DNA from: Pseudomonadota bacterium
GTDB taxonomy: Bacteria; Pseudomonadota; Gammaproteobacteria; Burkholderiales; Burkholderiaceae_C
Reading direction: 5' to 3'
Assembly: GCA_018241185.1 (NCBI GenBank)
Contig: JAFEEH010000156.1
Location: forward strand, 1-64,000
Length of the DNA stretch: 64,000 bases
The position numbers and the translations under genes were made by a program. Every line of letters begins with the position of its first letter. Position 1 is the stretch's first letter. The notes beneath the pieces are model-generated. The model made no database searches and was not told the origin of the DNA. It saw nothing but the letters and a program-made list of their open reading frames with translations. Of this stretch, positions 54,120 to 62,838 are shown in pieces.

Positions 54120-55103
54120 ATGAACAACAGATCCCTCCTCGGCTACGGCCTCCTGCTCGTTGCGCTGATCGCGGCGCCCTTCATGGGCGCCTACCCGGTC
54201 TTCGTGATGAAGCTGATGTGCTTCGCGCTCTTCGCGTCGGCCTTCAACCTCCTGCTCGGCTTCACCGGGCTGCTGTCCTTCGGCCACGCCGCGTTCCTGG
54301 GCTTCTCGGCCTACATCGCTGGCTACTGCCTGCGCGACCTGGGCCTCACGCCCGAGCTCGGCCTGATCGCCGGGACGCTCACCGGCGCCTTGCTCGGCTG
54401 GGTTTTCGGCCTGTTGGCGATCCGGCGCCAGGGCATCTACTTCGCGATGATCACGCTGGCGCTGGCGCAGATGGTGTTCTTCTTCTGCCTGCAGGCAAAG
54501 TTCACCGGTGGCGAGGACGGCCTTCAGGGCGTGCCGCGCGGCAAGCTCTTCGGCGTGCTCGACCTCTCCAGCGACATGACCATGTACTACGTCACGCTCG
54601 TGGTCGTGGTGGCTGCCTTCCTGCTCATCGTGCGCACCATCCACTCGCCCTTTGGCCAGGTGCTCAAGGGCATCAAGGAGAACGAGCCGCGTGCGCTGTC
54701 GCTGGGCTATGACGTCAGCCGCTTCAAGCTGCTGGCTTTCGTGATCTCGGCCGCACTCTCGGGCCTGGCCGGTTCGCTCAAGACCCTGGTGCTGGGCTTC
54801 GCCACGCTGACCGACGTGCACTGGTCGTCGTCGGGCTCGGTGATCCTCATGACGCTGCTGGGCGGGCTGGGCACGCTGTCGGGCCCGATCGTCGGCGCGG
54901 CGGTGGTGGTCGTGCTGGAGAACAAGATCGGCGACCTGGGCACCGCGCTGGCGCACCTCACCGGCGTCGACTGGTTCAACACCCTGGGCGAGTCGGTCAC
55001 CATGGTCACCGGCCTGATCTTCGTGGTCTGCGTGCTGGCCTTCCGGCGCGGCATCATGGGCGAGGTCATCGCGCTGCTGGGGCGTCGCCGCAAGGGCGGC
55101 TGA
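54120..55103 (+). CDS. livM: Liv-type ABC permease (LivM)
   Basis: A 327-residue permease with about ten membrane segments. Signature blocks: NLLLGFTGLLSFGHAAFLGF near residue 43, AIRRQGIYFAMITLALAQM near 100, and the coupling region FGQVLKGIKENEPRALSLGY near 178. Last gene of the operon, followed by a terminator-like hairpin. Together with LivH, LivG, LivF and the receptor this is a complete ABC importer. Confidence 0.95.
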   Translation: MNNRSLLGYGLLLVALIAAPFMGAYPVFVMKLMCFALFASAFNLLLGFTGLLSFGHAAFLGFSAYIAGYCLRDLGLTPELGLIAGTLTGALLGWVFGLLAIRRQGIYFAMITLALAQMVFFFCLQAKFTGGEDGLQGVPRGKLFGVLDLSSDMTMYYVTLVVVVAAFLLIVRTIHSPFGQVLKGIKENEPRALSLGYDVSRFKLLAFVISAALSGLAGSLKTLVLGFATLTDVHWSSSGSVILMTLLGGLGTLSGPIVGAAVVVVLENKIGDLGTALAHLTGVDWFNTLGESVTMVTGLIFVVCVLAFRRGIMGEVIALLGRRRKGG

Positions 55104-55136
55104 CGAGCGCCGTGTTCGCGGCGCAGGCGCTCGTTT
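55104..55136 (+). terminator. Probable terminator of the liv operon
   Basis: CGAGCGCC (55104-55111) pairs with GGCGCTCG (55126-55133), followed by TTTCCTT. It begins directly at the livM stop. Confidence 0.65.
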
Positions 55137-55140
55137 CCTT

Positions 55141-55202
55141 GATCCGAATCGGGCTGCAGCGCCCGCCCCGCTTGCGCGAGCAGCTATCGATTTGGTAGCA
55201 AA
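55141..55202 (+). repeat. Palindromic repeat family A, copy in the livM-lipocalin gap
   Basis: The core GCTATCGATTTGGTAGC (55183-55199) is preceded by CTTGCGC plus five bases and by GGGCTGCAGCGCCC. It is nearly identical over about 55 bases to the copy at 14417-14475. It fills the gap between two convergent genes. Confidence 0.8.
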
Positions 55203-55224
55203 TCGGTGGTGGGCCGGCGAGCCC

Positions 55225-56301
55225 TCAAAGCCGCAACGCTGCCACGTAGCCCGTCATCTCCAGGTAGCCGTTCCCGACGGTGCGTCCCTGCGCATCGCGC
55301 AGCGCGCTCAGGCCCTCCCAGTAGATCGCACCGGTGGAGCCGCGGCTGTCCAGTTCCTGGTCGTCGAGCAGCGACGCTACCTCGAAACGGCCCGCCGGCG
55401 TGTCGACCGTCCACTGCACCGGGTAACGCCCGGCCGAGCGCGGACTGGTCCACACGCGGCCGGGCGTGAAGCGCACGTCCTGCGGCCCGAAGGTCTGCAC
55501 GGCGCCGCCCGGCGCGCGCCACGAGCCACCGGCCCACAGCGTCGAGCCGTCGCCCCGTCGCAGCCGGAAGGCGGTGAGCGCACTGCTGTCGTCGAGGTTC
55601 ATGCCGATCCAGTCCCAGCCCACGGCCTCGGGGTGCATCAGCGCCTCGCTCCATTCGTGATCCAGCCAGGCACGGCCGGTCACCTCGAGCGGAGCCTGCC
55701 CCTGCAGCGCGATGCGGCCCTGCACGGCCAGTTGCGGCTCGCTGTAGTAGTAGCTGGCCTGCGACGCATCCGGCCCTTTGCGTGACAGGCCGGCGCTCCC
55801 CTGCAGCAGCAGCGGCTGCGTGGGCGCGAAGCGCAGCGACAGGCCGAAGCCCTCGGCGCCGGCATCGGCCGCCACCTCGGCCTGGTAGCGGCCGCTGGCG
55901 GCATCGCGCACCAGCGACCAGTCCTGCAGCCGCACGTCGGTGTCGGCTTCGGAGGCGCTCGCGATGCCGAAGCCGGCGCGCGCGATCCGCTGCTCGTGAC
56001 GCAGCCGGCGCCCTTGCAGGTCCGTCACCGCCGCGTGCGCGAACAGCAGCTGCTTCGCCGCGAAGGCCGAGCGCATCGGCTGCGCCGCATCCACGCGCGA
56101 GCGGAAGAAGGTGACCTGAAAGCCGAAGCGCCGTCCACCGGCCGCCTCGGCATGGCCGGTGATGTACCACCACTCGGTGCGCAGCTCGGGATGGCTGCCG
56201 AAGTCGCGCGGGAACTGCAGCGTGCGTGGCGGCAACGCGCGTGCCGACGTGGCCCAGGCCAGTGCGGGCAGCAGCGCCAGGGTGTGTCGACGGGTCAGCA
56301 T
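55225..56301 (-). CDS. Lipocalin-like carotenoid 1,2-hydratase-family protein (AttH/CrtC-like)
   Basis: A 358-residue secreted protein. The N-terminus MLTRRHTLALLPALAWATS-ARA has a twin-arginine motif and a cleavage site. The conserved ELRTEWWYITGHAEA motif and the late RAWLDHEWSEALMH motif define the AttH/CrtC family, two lipocalin-like barrels. In photosynthetic bacteria CrtC hydrates carotenoids; AttH-type relatives accompany FtsX-type ABC systems, as here, where such a permease lies upstream in the same direction. A true carotenoid role is unlikely in this context. Confidence 0.88.
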   Translation of the reverse strand: MLTRRHTLALLPALAWATSARALPPRTLQFPRDFGSHPELRTEWWYITGHAEAAGGRRFGFQVTFFRSRVDAAQPMRSAFAAKQLLFAHAAVTDLQGRRLRHEQRIARAGFGIASASEADTDVRLQDWSLVRDAASGRYQAEVAADAGAEGFGLSLRFAPTQPLLLQGSAGLSRKGPDASQASYYYSEPQLAVQGRIALQGQAPLEVTGRAWLDHEWSEALMHPEAVGWDWIGMNLDDSSALTAFRLRRGDGSTLWAGGSWRAPGGAVQTFGPQDVRFTPGRVWTSPRSAGRYPVQWTVDTPAGRFEVASLLDDQELDSRGSTGAIYWEGLSALRDAQGRTVGNGYLEMTGYVAALRL

Positions 56302-56318
56302 CGCGAGCGGTGGCGCGT

Positions 56319-57377
56319 TCAGGCCAGCGAAGCCTGGATGCGCTGCTGCGCCGCCGCGCAGTCGCCGAACTGCGCTGCGACCCAGCCCGCGTCGTGGTAC
56401 GTCGGCAGGTAGCGCTCGCCCGCATCGCACAGCAGCGACAGGATCGAACCCTCCCGACCCGCGGCGCGCATCTCCTGCGCCAGCGCCAGCATGCCGACGA
56501 AGTTGGTGCCGGTGGAGGGGCCGACCTTGCGGCCCAGCAGGGTCGACAGCACGCGCATCGCGGCGATCGAATCGAGGTTGGGCACCTCGACCATGCGGTC
56601 GACCAGGGTGCGCACGAAGCTGGGCTCCACGCGTGGCCGGCCGATGCCTTCGATGCGCGAGCCCGGCGCCGTGAGGGTTGCATCGCCGCTGCGGAAGTAC
56701 GCGCCGAAGACCGAGCCTTCGGGGTCGGCCACCGCCACCTGTGTGTCGTGGCAGCGGTAGCGCACGTAGCGCCCGATCGTCGCGCTGGTGCCGCCGGTGC
56801 CCGCCCCGACAACGATCCACGTCGGCACCGGATGCCGTTCGCGCGCCATCTGCTGGAACATGGAATCGGCGATGTTGTTGTTGCCGCGCCAGTCCGTCGC
56901 GCGCTCGGCGTTGGTGAACTGGTCCATGTAGTGGCCCCCGCCCGGACCGGGCGCCTGCGCGGCCAGCGCGCGCGCCGCCTCGTAGACCTCGCTCGCATGG
57001 TCGACGAAGTGGCAGCGGCCGCCATAGAAGGCGATCTGCGCGATCTTCTCGGGCGAGGTGCTGCGGGGCATCACCGCCACGAAGGGCAGGCCCAGCAGGC
57101 GCGCGAAAGACGCCTCGCTCACGGCCGTCGAGCCGCTGGACGCTTCCACGATCGTCGTGCCCTCGCGCACGAAGCCGTTCACCAGCGCGTAGAGGAAGAG
57201 CGAGCGCGCCAGCCGGTGCTTGAGGCTGCCCGTCGGGTGGGTCGATTCATCCTTGAGGTACAGGTCGATGTCCGCGTCGGCGAAGGCCGGCAGCGGCAGC
57301 GGGATCAGGTGCGTGTCGGCGCTGCGCTGGTAGTCGGCTTCGATGCGGCGGATGGCGGTGGGGAGCCAGGAGGGCAT
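56319..57377 (-). CDS. PLP-dependent cysteine-synthase-like enzyme (Cds1-like)
   Basis: A 352-residue fold-type II PLP enzyme. The Schiff-base lysine is in [16 protein letters not shown] (about residue 53), the substrate loop in [17 protein letters not shown] and the phosphate-binding loop in [12 protein letters not shown]. The pattern resembles the cysteine synthase family branch that includes the cysteine desulfhydrase Cds1. Reaction (sulfhydrylase or desulfhydrase) cannot be decided. It lies 17 bp ahead of the AttH-like gene and 10 bp behind the lipoprotein gene, so cotranscription is likely. Confidence 0.88.
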   Translation of the reverse strand: MPSWLPTAIRRIEADYQRSADTHLIPLPLPAFADADIDLYLKDESTHPTGSLKHRLARSLFLYALVNGFVREGTTIVEASSGSTAVSEASFARLLGLPFVAVMPRSTSPEKIAQIAFYGGRCHFVDHASEVYEAARALAAQAPGPGGGHYMDQFTNAERATDWRGNNNIADSMFQQMARERHPVPTWIVVGAGTGGTSATIGRYVRYRCHDTQVAVADPEGSVFGAYFRSGDATLTAPGSRIEGIGRPRVEPSFVRTLVDRMVEVPNLDSIAAMRVLSTLLGRKVGPSTGTNFVGMLALAQEMRAAGREGSILSLLCDAGERYLPTYHDAGWVAAQFGDCAAAQQRIQASLA

Positions 57378-57387
57378 GGCACGTCTT

Positions 57388-58131
57388 TCAGGGCTGAGGG
57401 CGTGCGGATGGAGTCTTGGGCGGGACAGGAAAAGACTTCAGTGTCTCGCGCGTCATGCGCAGAATATCTGCGGTCATGGGGGTCGTCCAAGCGCCGGTCA
57501 GAGCACTGTTTTCGATGTGGGCGTTCTTCAAGTACGCGAGGCGCCGGACCGATGACTCGTCGTGAGGCCATGCGTTTCTGACCTCTGCGCACGCGCACAA
57601 CGTGTCGAACATGAATCGGCCCACGTATTGGATTTCGCCTGATTTCACCCTGAACTCCAACATGTTTTGCGTCTGGTTGAACGACTCCCAATGACCGCGT
57701 CGTTGGATTGAGAACCCCTGTACACGGTAGATTCCAGGTGGCAGATTGAGTGCGAAAGCACTTCCACGCATGTTGGCAAAGTCCTTCGTTGCAACCTCTG
57801 CGTCAGAGAACAGGCCGTGATTGCTTGATGGTGGCAGAGGCTGGCCACCGGGCAAGAGGACCATGTTCACCCTCATCGTGGAGCGGCCCTTTCCATCAAC
57901 AGGCAGAACGTGTATTTCCTCCCCGGTTGGCGACAAGAAGTTGAAGCGAAAGGCCTCGACGACACCGAGGAAGTCGCCATTCATGACAGTCCCCACGATG
58001 GCTCCGCCGGTGGATGTGGGTGCCTTCAAGTTGTAGGTTGCTGGCTGCACGTTGGGGAGGGTCTGGCACCCACACAACGCCATGGTCATGATGAAAGTGC
58101 ATGGACGAAGAAGCGCTTGTAGACCTGCCAT
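57388..58131 (-). CDS. Uncharacterised lipoprotein in a lower-GC patch
   Basis: A 247-residue protein with a lipoprotein signal peptide ending at LCGC (Cys22). AGGAGG six bases before ATG 58131 fixes the start over a GTG one codon earlier. The mature part contains beta-rich stretches such as [20 protein letters not shown] and [19 protein letters not shown], suggesting a beta-sandwich envelope protein. No family recognised. The gene is clearly poorer in GC than its neighbours (62 of 120 bases G or C in 57601-57720). Probably acquired separately from the flanking genes. Confidence 0.75.
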   Translation of the reverse strand: MAGLQALLRPCTFIMTMALCGCQTLPNVQPATYNLKAPTSTGGAIVGTVMNGDFLGVVEAFRFNFLSPTGEEIHVLPVDGKGRSTMRVNMVLLPGGQPLPPSSNHGLFSDAEVATKDFANMRGSAFALNLPPGIYRVQGFSIQRRGHWESFNQTQNMLEFRVKSGEIQYVGRFMFDTLCACAEVRNAWPHDESSVRRLAYLKNAHIENSALTGAWTTPMTADILRMTRETLKSFPVPPKTPSARPQP

Positions 58132-58164
58132 CACTGTCCTCCTGTAGATTCCCTTTGGGGATTT

Positions 58165-60747
58165 TCACCAATCCTCCTTCACCGCCAGCACCGCCTCCCG
58201 CGACGCCGCCGCGCGTCCCGCCAGCCAGGCCGTGACGGTGCCGGCGACGACCACCGCGCCGCACAGCAGCGCCAGCCGTCCCCAGGGCACGAGCAAATCC
58301 ATGCTCCAGTGGAAGCTCTGCGGGTTGACCACCTTCACCAGCACCACCGACACCGCCAGTCCCAACGCCAGTCCGGCGACGGCGCCGATGGCGGTCCACG
58401 CCGCGCCTTCGCCGGCCACCACGGCCAGCACCTGGCGCCGGGTCAGGCCGAGGTGCGCCAGCAGGCCGAACTCCTTGCGCCGCGCCAGCACCTGCGCGCT
58501 GAAGCTGGCCGCCACACCGAACAGGCCGATGCCGATGGCCACGGCCTGCAGCCAGTAGGTGACCGCAAAGCTGCGGTCGAAGATGCGCAGCGAATTGGCG
58601 CGGATCTGCGCCACGGAAGAGAACTCGATGGCGTTGCCGTCGCCGCCGAATGCCTTTGCGGCCACCGCGCGCGCGGCCTGCTGCACGTCGGCCTCGCGCG
58701 CATCGGGCGCGAGCCAGAGTGCGATGTCGCTCACGCGCCGGTCGCCCGTCAGGCGCGCGAAGTCGGCGCTGTCCATCGTCACGGCGCCGAACTGGCGCAC
58801 GTAGTCGCGCCACACGCCTGCTATGAAAAACGTAGCGTCTTGCGCAGGCTGGGCGGGCGTTGCGCCGCCGAAAGCCTTGAAAAGTTCGGGCCAGTCCTGC
58901 CCCGGCCGCAGCCCGTACAGCGTCACCATCGGCTCGCTCACGTACAGGCCGACGCGCCCGGCCGGCACGGGCAGGGCCGGCCCCACCAGCGGCAGCGAAC
59001 GTGCGGCGTCATCGCGGTCGACGGTGCGTGCGATCAGCGTGACTGGCGGGCGTGCCGCGTCGAGCAGAAGACTGCGCGTGCGCAGGGTGCTGGACCGCGC
59101 CACGCCGGGCAGTTGCGCCATCTGCTGCACCAGCGCGGCGTCGAAGGGCGCCGCGTCGGTCGACGCACCCCCGGCACCGGCCGCGCGCACATACAGGTCG
59201 GCGGGCAGCACCACGTCGAGCCACTGCGTCACCGAGTCGCGAAAGCTCGCCACCATCACCGTCAGCGCCACCGACAGCGCCAGGCTGGCGACCACGCCGC
59301 TGACCGCCACGGCCGCCGTGCCGCGCATGCGCCGTGCGCGCTCGATGGCGAGCATCGGCAACAGGCGTCGGCCCAGCTGCGGTGCGACCCGGTCGTACAC
59401 CGCCTCGATCAGCCAGGGCAGGCCCGCAATGCCGCCGACCAGCAGCATCCCGACCGACACGTAGGCAGCCAAAGGAATGCCAAAAACGGCTGGAACGCCC
59501 GCCAGTCCTGCGCCAGCAGCTACCAAAAATATAGCAATCCACGGGCGGCGCACGGCAGCTGCACCGGCGCCGAGCCCCTTGAGCGTCTGCGCCTCGGGCA
59601 GGCGCTGCGCGGCGCGCGCCGGCCACCAGCCGCCGACGCCCGCAGCCGCCAGCCCCAGCGCGCCGTAGAGCAGGGCGGCCGGCGTGCTCCATTGCAGGCG
59701 CGGCGACACGCCCGAAAAATAGCCGCCGCCCAGGTCGCCGCCCAGCAACTGCAGCGCGGCCCAGGCCAGCGTGCCGCCCAGCAGCAGCCCGGCCACGCTG
59801 CCCACCGCGCCGAGCAGCAGCGACTCGGCCAGCACCAGGCGCAGGCGCTGGCGCGACGTGAGGCCCAGCACCCCGAGCAGCGCGAACTGCTGCGCGCGCT
59901 GGGTCACGCTCAGCGCCAGCACCGAGAAGACGAGAAAGGCGCCGGTGAACAGCGCCACCAGCGCCAGCACCGCGAGGTTGACGCGGTAGGCGCGCGACAG
60001 GTTGCTCGCGCGCTCGGCTGCGTCGCCGGGCTCGGCCACGCGCACGTTCGCAGGCCAGCTCGGCAGGCGCTGCAGTTCGGCGACGAAGACTGCCCGGTCG
60101 GTACCCGGTGCCAGTCGCAGGTCGATGCGCGTGAGTTCGCCGCCGCGGCCCAGCAGGTCCTGTGCGGCACCGATGTCCATCACCGCCAGCGCGTTGCCGC
60201 CGGCGGCCACGGTGCCGGCGACGCGCAGCGGCGGTTGCCCGGGCGCCGCGCTGTCGAGCTGCAGCGTGGACGACGTGCCTGCGGCCTGCTGCGCGGCCGG
60301 GTTGAGGAAGGCGCGGCCGGGGGAGAGCATGGCGAAACGCGTGTCCTCGTCGCTGCCCTGCGTGGGCATCGGCATCAGCGAGGGCGCGATGCCGGGCACC
60401 ACCAGCGCGTCGACTCCCATCACGCGCAGGCCGAAGCGCTGGCCGGCGGGCGTGCGCGCAATGGCCTGCACCTCCAGCACCGGGCTGGCGAGCCGCACCT
60501 GCGGCAGCCGCGCCACCTGCGCGTACAGCTGTTCGTCGAAACCGCCCTGCACGGCGCGCAGTTCCAGGTCGGGCTGGCCGTTGACCGAACGCACCGCGCC
60601 CTGGAACTCGTCGAGCGCCGACGCGTTGATCAGGTGCACCGAGAAGGCCAGCGCGACGCCCAGCATCACCGCCACCACCGCGGCCAGGTTGCGCCACGGG
60701 TGGTGCCGCAGCTCTTGCCAGGAAAAGGTGCGCAGCAGGGCCAGCAT
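58165..60747 (-). CDS. FtsX/MacB-like ABC permease, 860 residues, without adjacent ATPase
   Basis: A double-length FtsX-type permease: N-terminal segment (LAAVVAVMLGVALAFSVHL), a large periplasmic domain, three membrane segments, a second such unit, and a closing three-segment FtsX domain (VSFSAQVLARRKEFGLLAHLG-like region near residue 750). This layout matches the Att/Lol-like export permeases that work with a separate ATPase and an AttH lipocalin. No ATPase gene is adjacent; the upstream neighbour is a sigma factor 27 bp away. Two stretches are encoded by repeat family A copies. Confidence 0.9.
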   Translation of the reverse strand: MLALLRTFSWQELRHHPWRNLAAVVAVMLGVALAFSVHLINASALDEFQGAVRSVNGQPDLELRAVQGGFDEQLYAQVARLPQVRLASPVLEVQAIARTPAGQRFGLRVMGVDALVVPGIAPSLMPMPTQGSDEDTRFAMLSPGRAFLNPAAQQAAGTSSTLQLDSAAPGQPPLRVAGTVAAGGNALAVMDIGAAQDLLGRGGELTRIDLRLAPGTDRAVFVAELQRLPSWPANVRVAEPGDAAERASNLSRAYRVNLAVLALVALFTGAFLVFSVLALSVTQRAQQFALLGVLGLTSRQRLRLVLAESLLLGAVGSVAGLLLGGTLAWAALQLLGGDLGGGYFSGVSPRLQWSTPAALLYGALGLAAAGVGGWWPARAAQRLPEAQTLKGLGAGAAAVRRPWIAIFLVAAGAGLAGVPAVFGIPLAAYVSVGMLLVGGIAGLPWLIEAVYDRVAPQLGRRLLPMLAIERARRMRGTAAVAVSGVVASLALSVALTVMVASFRDSVTQWLDVVLPADLYVRAAGAGGASTDAAPFDAALVQQMAQLPGVARSSTLRTRSLLLDAARPPVTLIARTVDRDDAARSLPLVGPALPVPAGRVGLYVSEPMVTLYGLRPGQDWPELFKAFGGATPAQPAQDATFFIAGVWRDYVRQFGAVTMDSADFARLTGDRRVSDIALWLAPDAREADVQQAARAVAAKAFGGDGNAIEFSSVAQIRANSLRIFDRSFAVTYWLQAVAIGIGLFGVAASFSAQVLARRKEFGLLAHLGLTRRQVLAVVAGEGAAWTAIGAVAGLALGLAVSVVLVKVVNPQSFHWSMDLLVPWGRLALLCGAVVVAGTVTAWLAGRAAASREAVLAVKEDW
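58818..58863 (-). repeat. Palindromic repeat family A, first copy inside the FtsX-like gene
   Basis: The core GCTATGAAAAACGTAGC (58820-58836, plus-strand reading) is, on the minus strand, preceded by CCTGCGC plus five bases and by AACGCCCGCCCAG. One arm base differs from a perfect palindrome. Translated in frame on the minus strand. Confidence 0.7.
59481..59537 (+). repeat. Palindromic repeat family A, second copy inside the FtsX-like gene
   Basis: CAAAAACGGC, AACGCCCGCC and CCTGCGC plus five bases lead to the core GCTACCAAAAATATAGC (59519-59535). It lies in the opposite orientation to the copy at 58818-58863 and encodes part of a membrane segment read on the minus strand. Confidence 0.75.
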
Positions 60748-60774
60748 GGGGGCATTGTGGCCCCCGGTTGCGGA

Positions 60775-62013
60775 TCAGCCGGGCAAAGCCGCGGCCTGCC
60801 GCAGCAGGTAGTCGCGCACGGGCGGATGGCTGCTCAGGCCGACGGCCCGCGCGTAGGCAGCCCGAGCCTCGTCGTGGCGGCCCGTGCGCGCCAGAAGGTG
60901 CGCGCGCGCGGCCCACCAGGGCTGGTAGGCGGCCGCGGCCGGGCCGTCGAGCATGGTGAGTGCAGCCAGGGCGGCTTCGGCGCCTTGCGCAGCGGCAAGC
61001 GCACAGCAGCGGCTCACGGCGGCGCCCAGGCTGGGCCGGCGCGCCAGCAGCCCGTCGTACAGCGCCACCAGCGCCTCGGGCGGCACGCTCGCGCCCAGGC
61101 GCCGTTGCGTGTGGGCCGACTGGATCGCCGCCTCGAGCTGGTAGGGGCCGGGCTGTTCCCGGCGCGCCGCTTCCCGCAGGGCGGCCTCGGCTTCGTGCAG
61201 GTAGGGCATGCGCCACGCGCTGGTGTCCTGTGCATCCAGAGGCACGTAGGCGCCTTGCGGGCTGCGCCGCGCGGACTCGCGCGCCTCGCAGAACAGCATC
61301 AGCGCCAGCAGGCCCAACGGCTCCGGGGCGCCGGACATCAGCCGGCACAGCAGGCCGCCGAGCGCGAGGGCTTCGCCCGCCAGGCGCCGCGTGGTGTCGG
61401 TGCCGTCGACCTCGTCCCAGCCGGTGCCATAGGCGGCATAGATGCCGTCGAGCACGTCCTGCAGCCGGCCGGGCAGATCCTGCGCCTGCGGGTATTCGAA
61501 GGAAATGCCGGCCTGCCGGATGCGGTTCTTGGCCCGCACCAGGCGCTGGCCCAGCGTCGCCGGCGCCGTGAGAAAGGCGCCCGCCATGCGCTGCACGTCG
61601 AGCCCCAGCACCGTCTGCAGCATCAGCGGCGCACGCGCCGCGGGGTCGATGGCCGGATGCGCGCAGACGAAGAGCAGGCGCAGCCGTTCGTCGGGCACCG
61701 CGGACGCGTCGTGCGCATCGGCGGCGAATTCGTCCGCGAGCAGCGCCAGCGTCTGCGCGGTCGCTTCCTGCACCTGCGCGTGGCGCCATTCGTCCAGGTG
61801 CCTGCGCCGCGCGGCCGTCAGCAGCCAGGCGACGGGCTCCTGTGGCACACCCTGCTCGGGCCAGGTGCGCAGCGCGCGCTCGAAGGCGTCGGCCAGCGCG
61901 TCCTCGGCCTGGGCGATGTCGCGCGTGCGTGCGCACAGCAGCGACACCAGCCGGCCGTAGGACTCGCGGGCCGCGCGCTCGGCGGCGGCGTGCGCATCGA
62001 TGGCCACGTGCAC
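60775..62013 (-). CDS. ECF42-type RNA polymerase sigma factor
   Basis: About 412 residues, far longer than a normal ECF sigma factor. Region 2 (QAEDALADAFERALRTWPEQ) and a region 4-like helix-turn-helix (about 130-175) are followed by a C-terminal DUF6596/TPR-like domain (about 185-410; for example EPLGLLALMLFCEARESARR). This domain order, with a YCII/DGPF partner encoded just upstream, defines the ECF42 group. The start appears to be GTG 62013; a second GTG six bases on is possible. It probably controls the YCII gene and its own operon. Confidence 0.88.
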   Translation of the reverse strand: MHVAIDAHAAAERAARESYGRLVSLLCARTRDIAQAEDALADAFERALRTWPEQGVPQEPVAWLLTAARRRHLDEWRHAQVQEATAQTLALLADEFAADAHDASAVPDERLRLLFVCAHPAIDPAARAPLMLQTVLGLDVQRMAGAFLTAPATLGQRLVRAKNRIRQAGISFEYPQAQDLPGRLQDVLDGIYAAYGTGWDEVDGTDTTRRLAGEALALGGLLCRLMSGAPEPLGLLALMLFCEARESARRSPQGAYVPLDAQDTSAWRMPYLHEAEAALREAARREQPGPYQLEAAIQSAHTQRRLGASVPPEALVALYDGLLARRPSLGAAVSRCCALAAAQGAEAALAALTMLDGPAAAAYQPWWAARAHLLARTGRHDEARAAYARAVGLSSHPPVRDYLLRQAAALPG

Positions 62014-62023
62014 GGGGCCGTGC

Positions 62024-62383
62024 TCAGTGCGGCACCTGCTGCGGCATCACGGGCCGCACCTCCACGGCGCCGCGTGCGGCACAGGGTGCACGGGCGGCCC
62101 AGGCCAGCGCAGCGTCCAGGTCCGGCACCTCGATGACCATGTAGCCGCCCAACTGTTCCTTGCTGTCCGCGAAGGGGCCGTCCTGCACCTGCCGCTGGTC
62201 GCCGCGTACCCGCACCGTGGTCGCGGTGGCCGGCGGCAGCAGGCCGTGGCCGCTCTGGCCCACGCCGGCCTGGTAGAGGCTGCCGATGTAGGCGACCCAT
62301 CCGGCCATCGAGGCGTCGGCCTCCGGCCCCTGCGCGCGGGCTGCGTCGTCGGGGTGCACGTAGAACATCATCATGTATTGCAT
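62024..62383 (-). CDS. YCII/DGPF-domain protein
   Basis: A 119-residue small protein of the YCII-related family. The hallmark VQDGPFADSKEQLGGYMVIE (about residues 66-85) contains DGPF. The N-terminus MQYMMMFYVHPDD is typical. These proteins are encoded next to ECF42 sigma factors, here 10 bp upstream of the sigma gene, and are thought to be its main target; biochemical function unknown. Confidence 0.92.
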   Translation of the reverse strand: MQYMMMFYVHPDDAARAQGPEADASMAGWVAYIGSLYQAGVGQSGHGLLPPATATTVRVRGDQRQVQDGPFADSKEQLGGYMVIEVPDLDAALAWAARAPCAARGAVEVRPVMPQQVPH

Positions 62384-62484
62384 GGCTCTCACTCCTTGGG
62401 GTTGGCGAAGCAGTATGGCTTCACCCCATGACGTGCGGGCCCGGCACATTTCGACAGCCTTGACCGCTTTTTTCTCAGGTTCTC

Positions 62485-62815
62485 CGGCCGACGTGGCGCT
62501 GCGCGTCGGCGCAATGCCACGCCGGCCGACGCCTCGCAGCGGGCAATCGGGTCGTCCTGCCGGTGGGCGTCGTGCGTGCGCGGGTCGGCCGCGCGCGGGT
62601 GCAGGTGACAGAAGTGGCCGCCCGACGCGTGGCCGGGTCGGTGCCCTCGGCCAGCCAGGCTTGCGTCAGGTGCCCCTGCGCGGGGTCGTCGGTGGCCGCC
62701 GGGCCTCCCATGCGCGTCGGCACCCAGCCGGGCTCCAGCGCGTGGGCGCGCACCTGCGGCCAGCGCTCATGTGGCCCAGTCCGTCGGCCGAGACGGTGAT
62801 GAAAATCCGGGACAT
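62485..62815 (-). pseudogene. Short-chain dehydrogenase remnant with internal deletion and frameshift
   Basis: The first about 15 codons from ATG 62815 (MSRIFITVSADGLGHM) match the start and glycine motif of an SDR oxidoreductase, with SD GGAG in front. In another frame the sequence continues directly with an SDR C-terminal part (VRAHALEPGWVPTRMGG, then HLTQAWLAEGTD), so some 150 codons of the middle are missing. A further frame change after DPATR restores a typical ending (SGGHFCHLHPRAADP). No functional protein can result. It follows the NmrA-like gene by 23 bp. The rest of 62384-62838 shows no other gene. Confidence 0.75.
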
Positions 62816-62838
62816 GAGCCTTCTCCGGGTTCGTCGGA

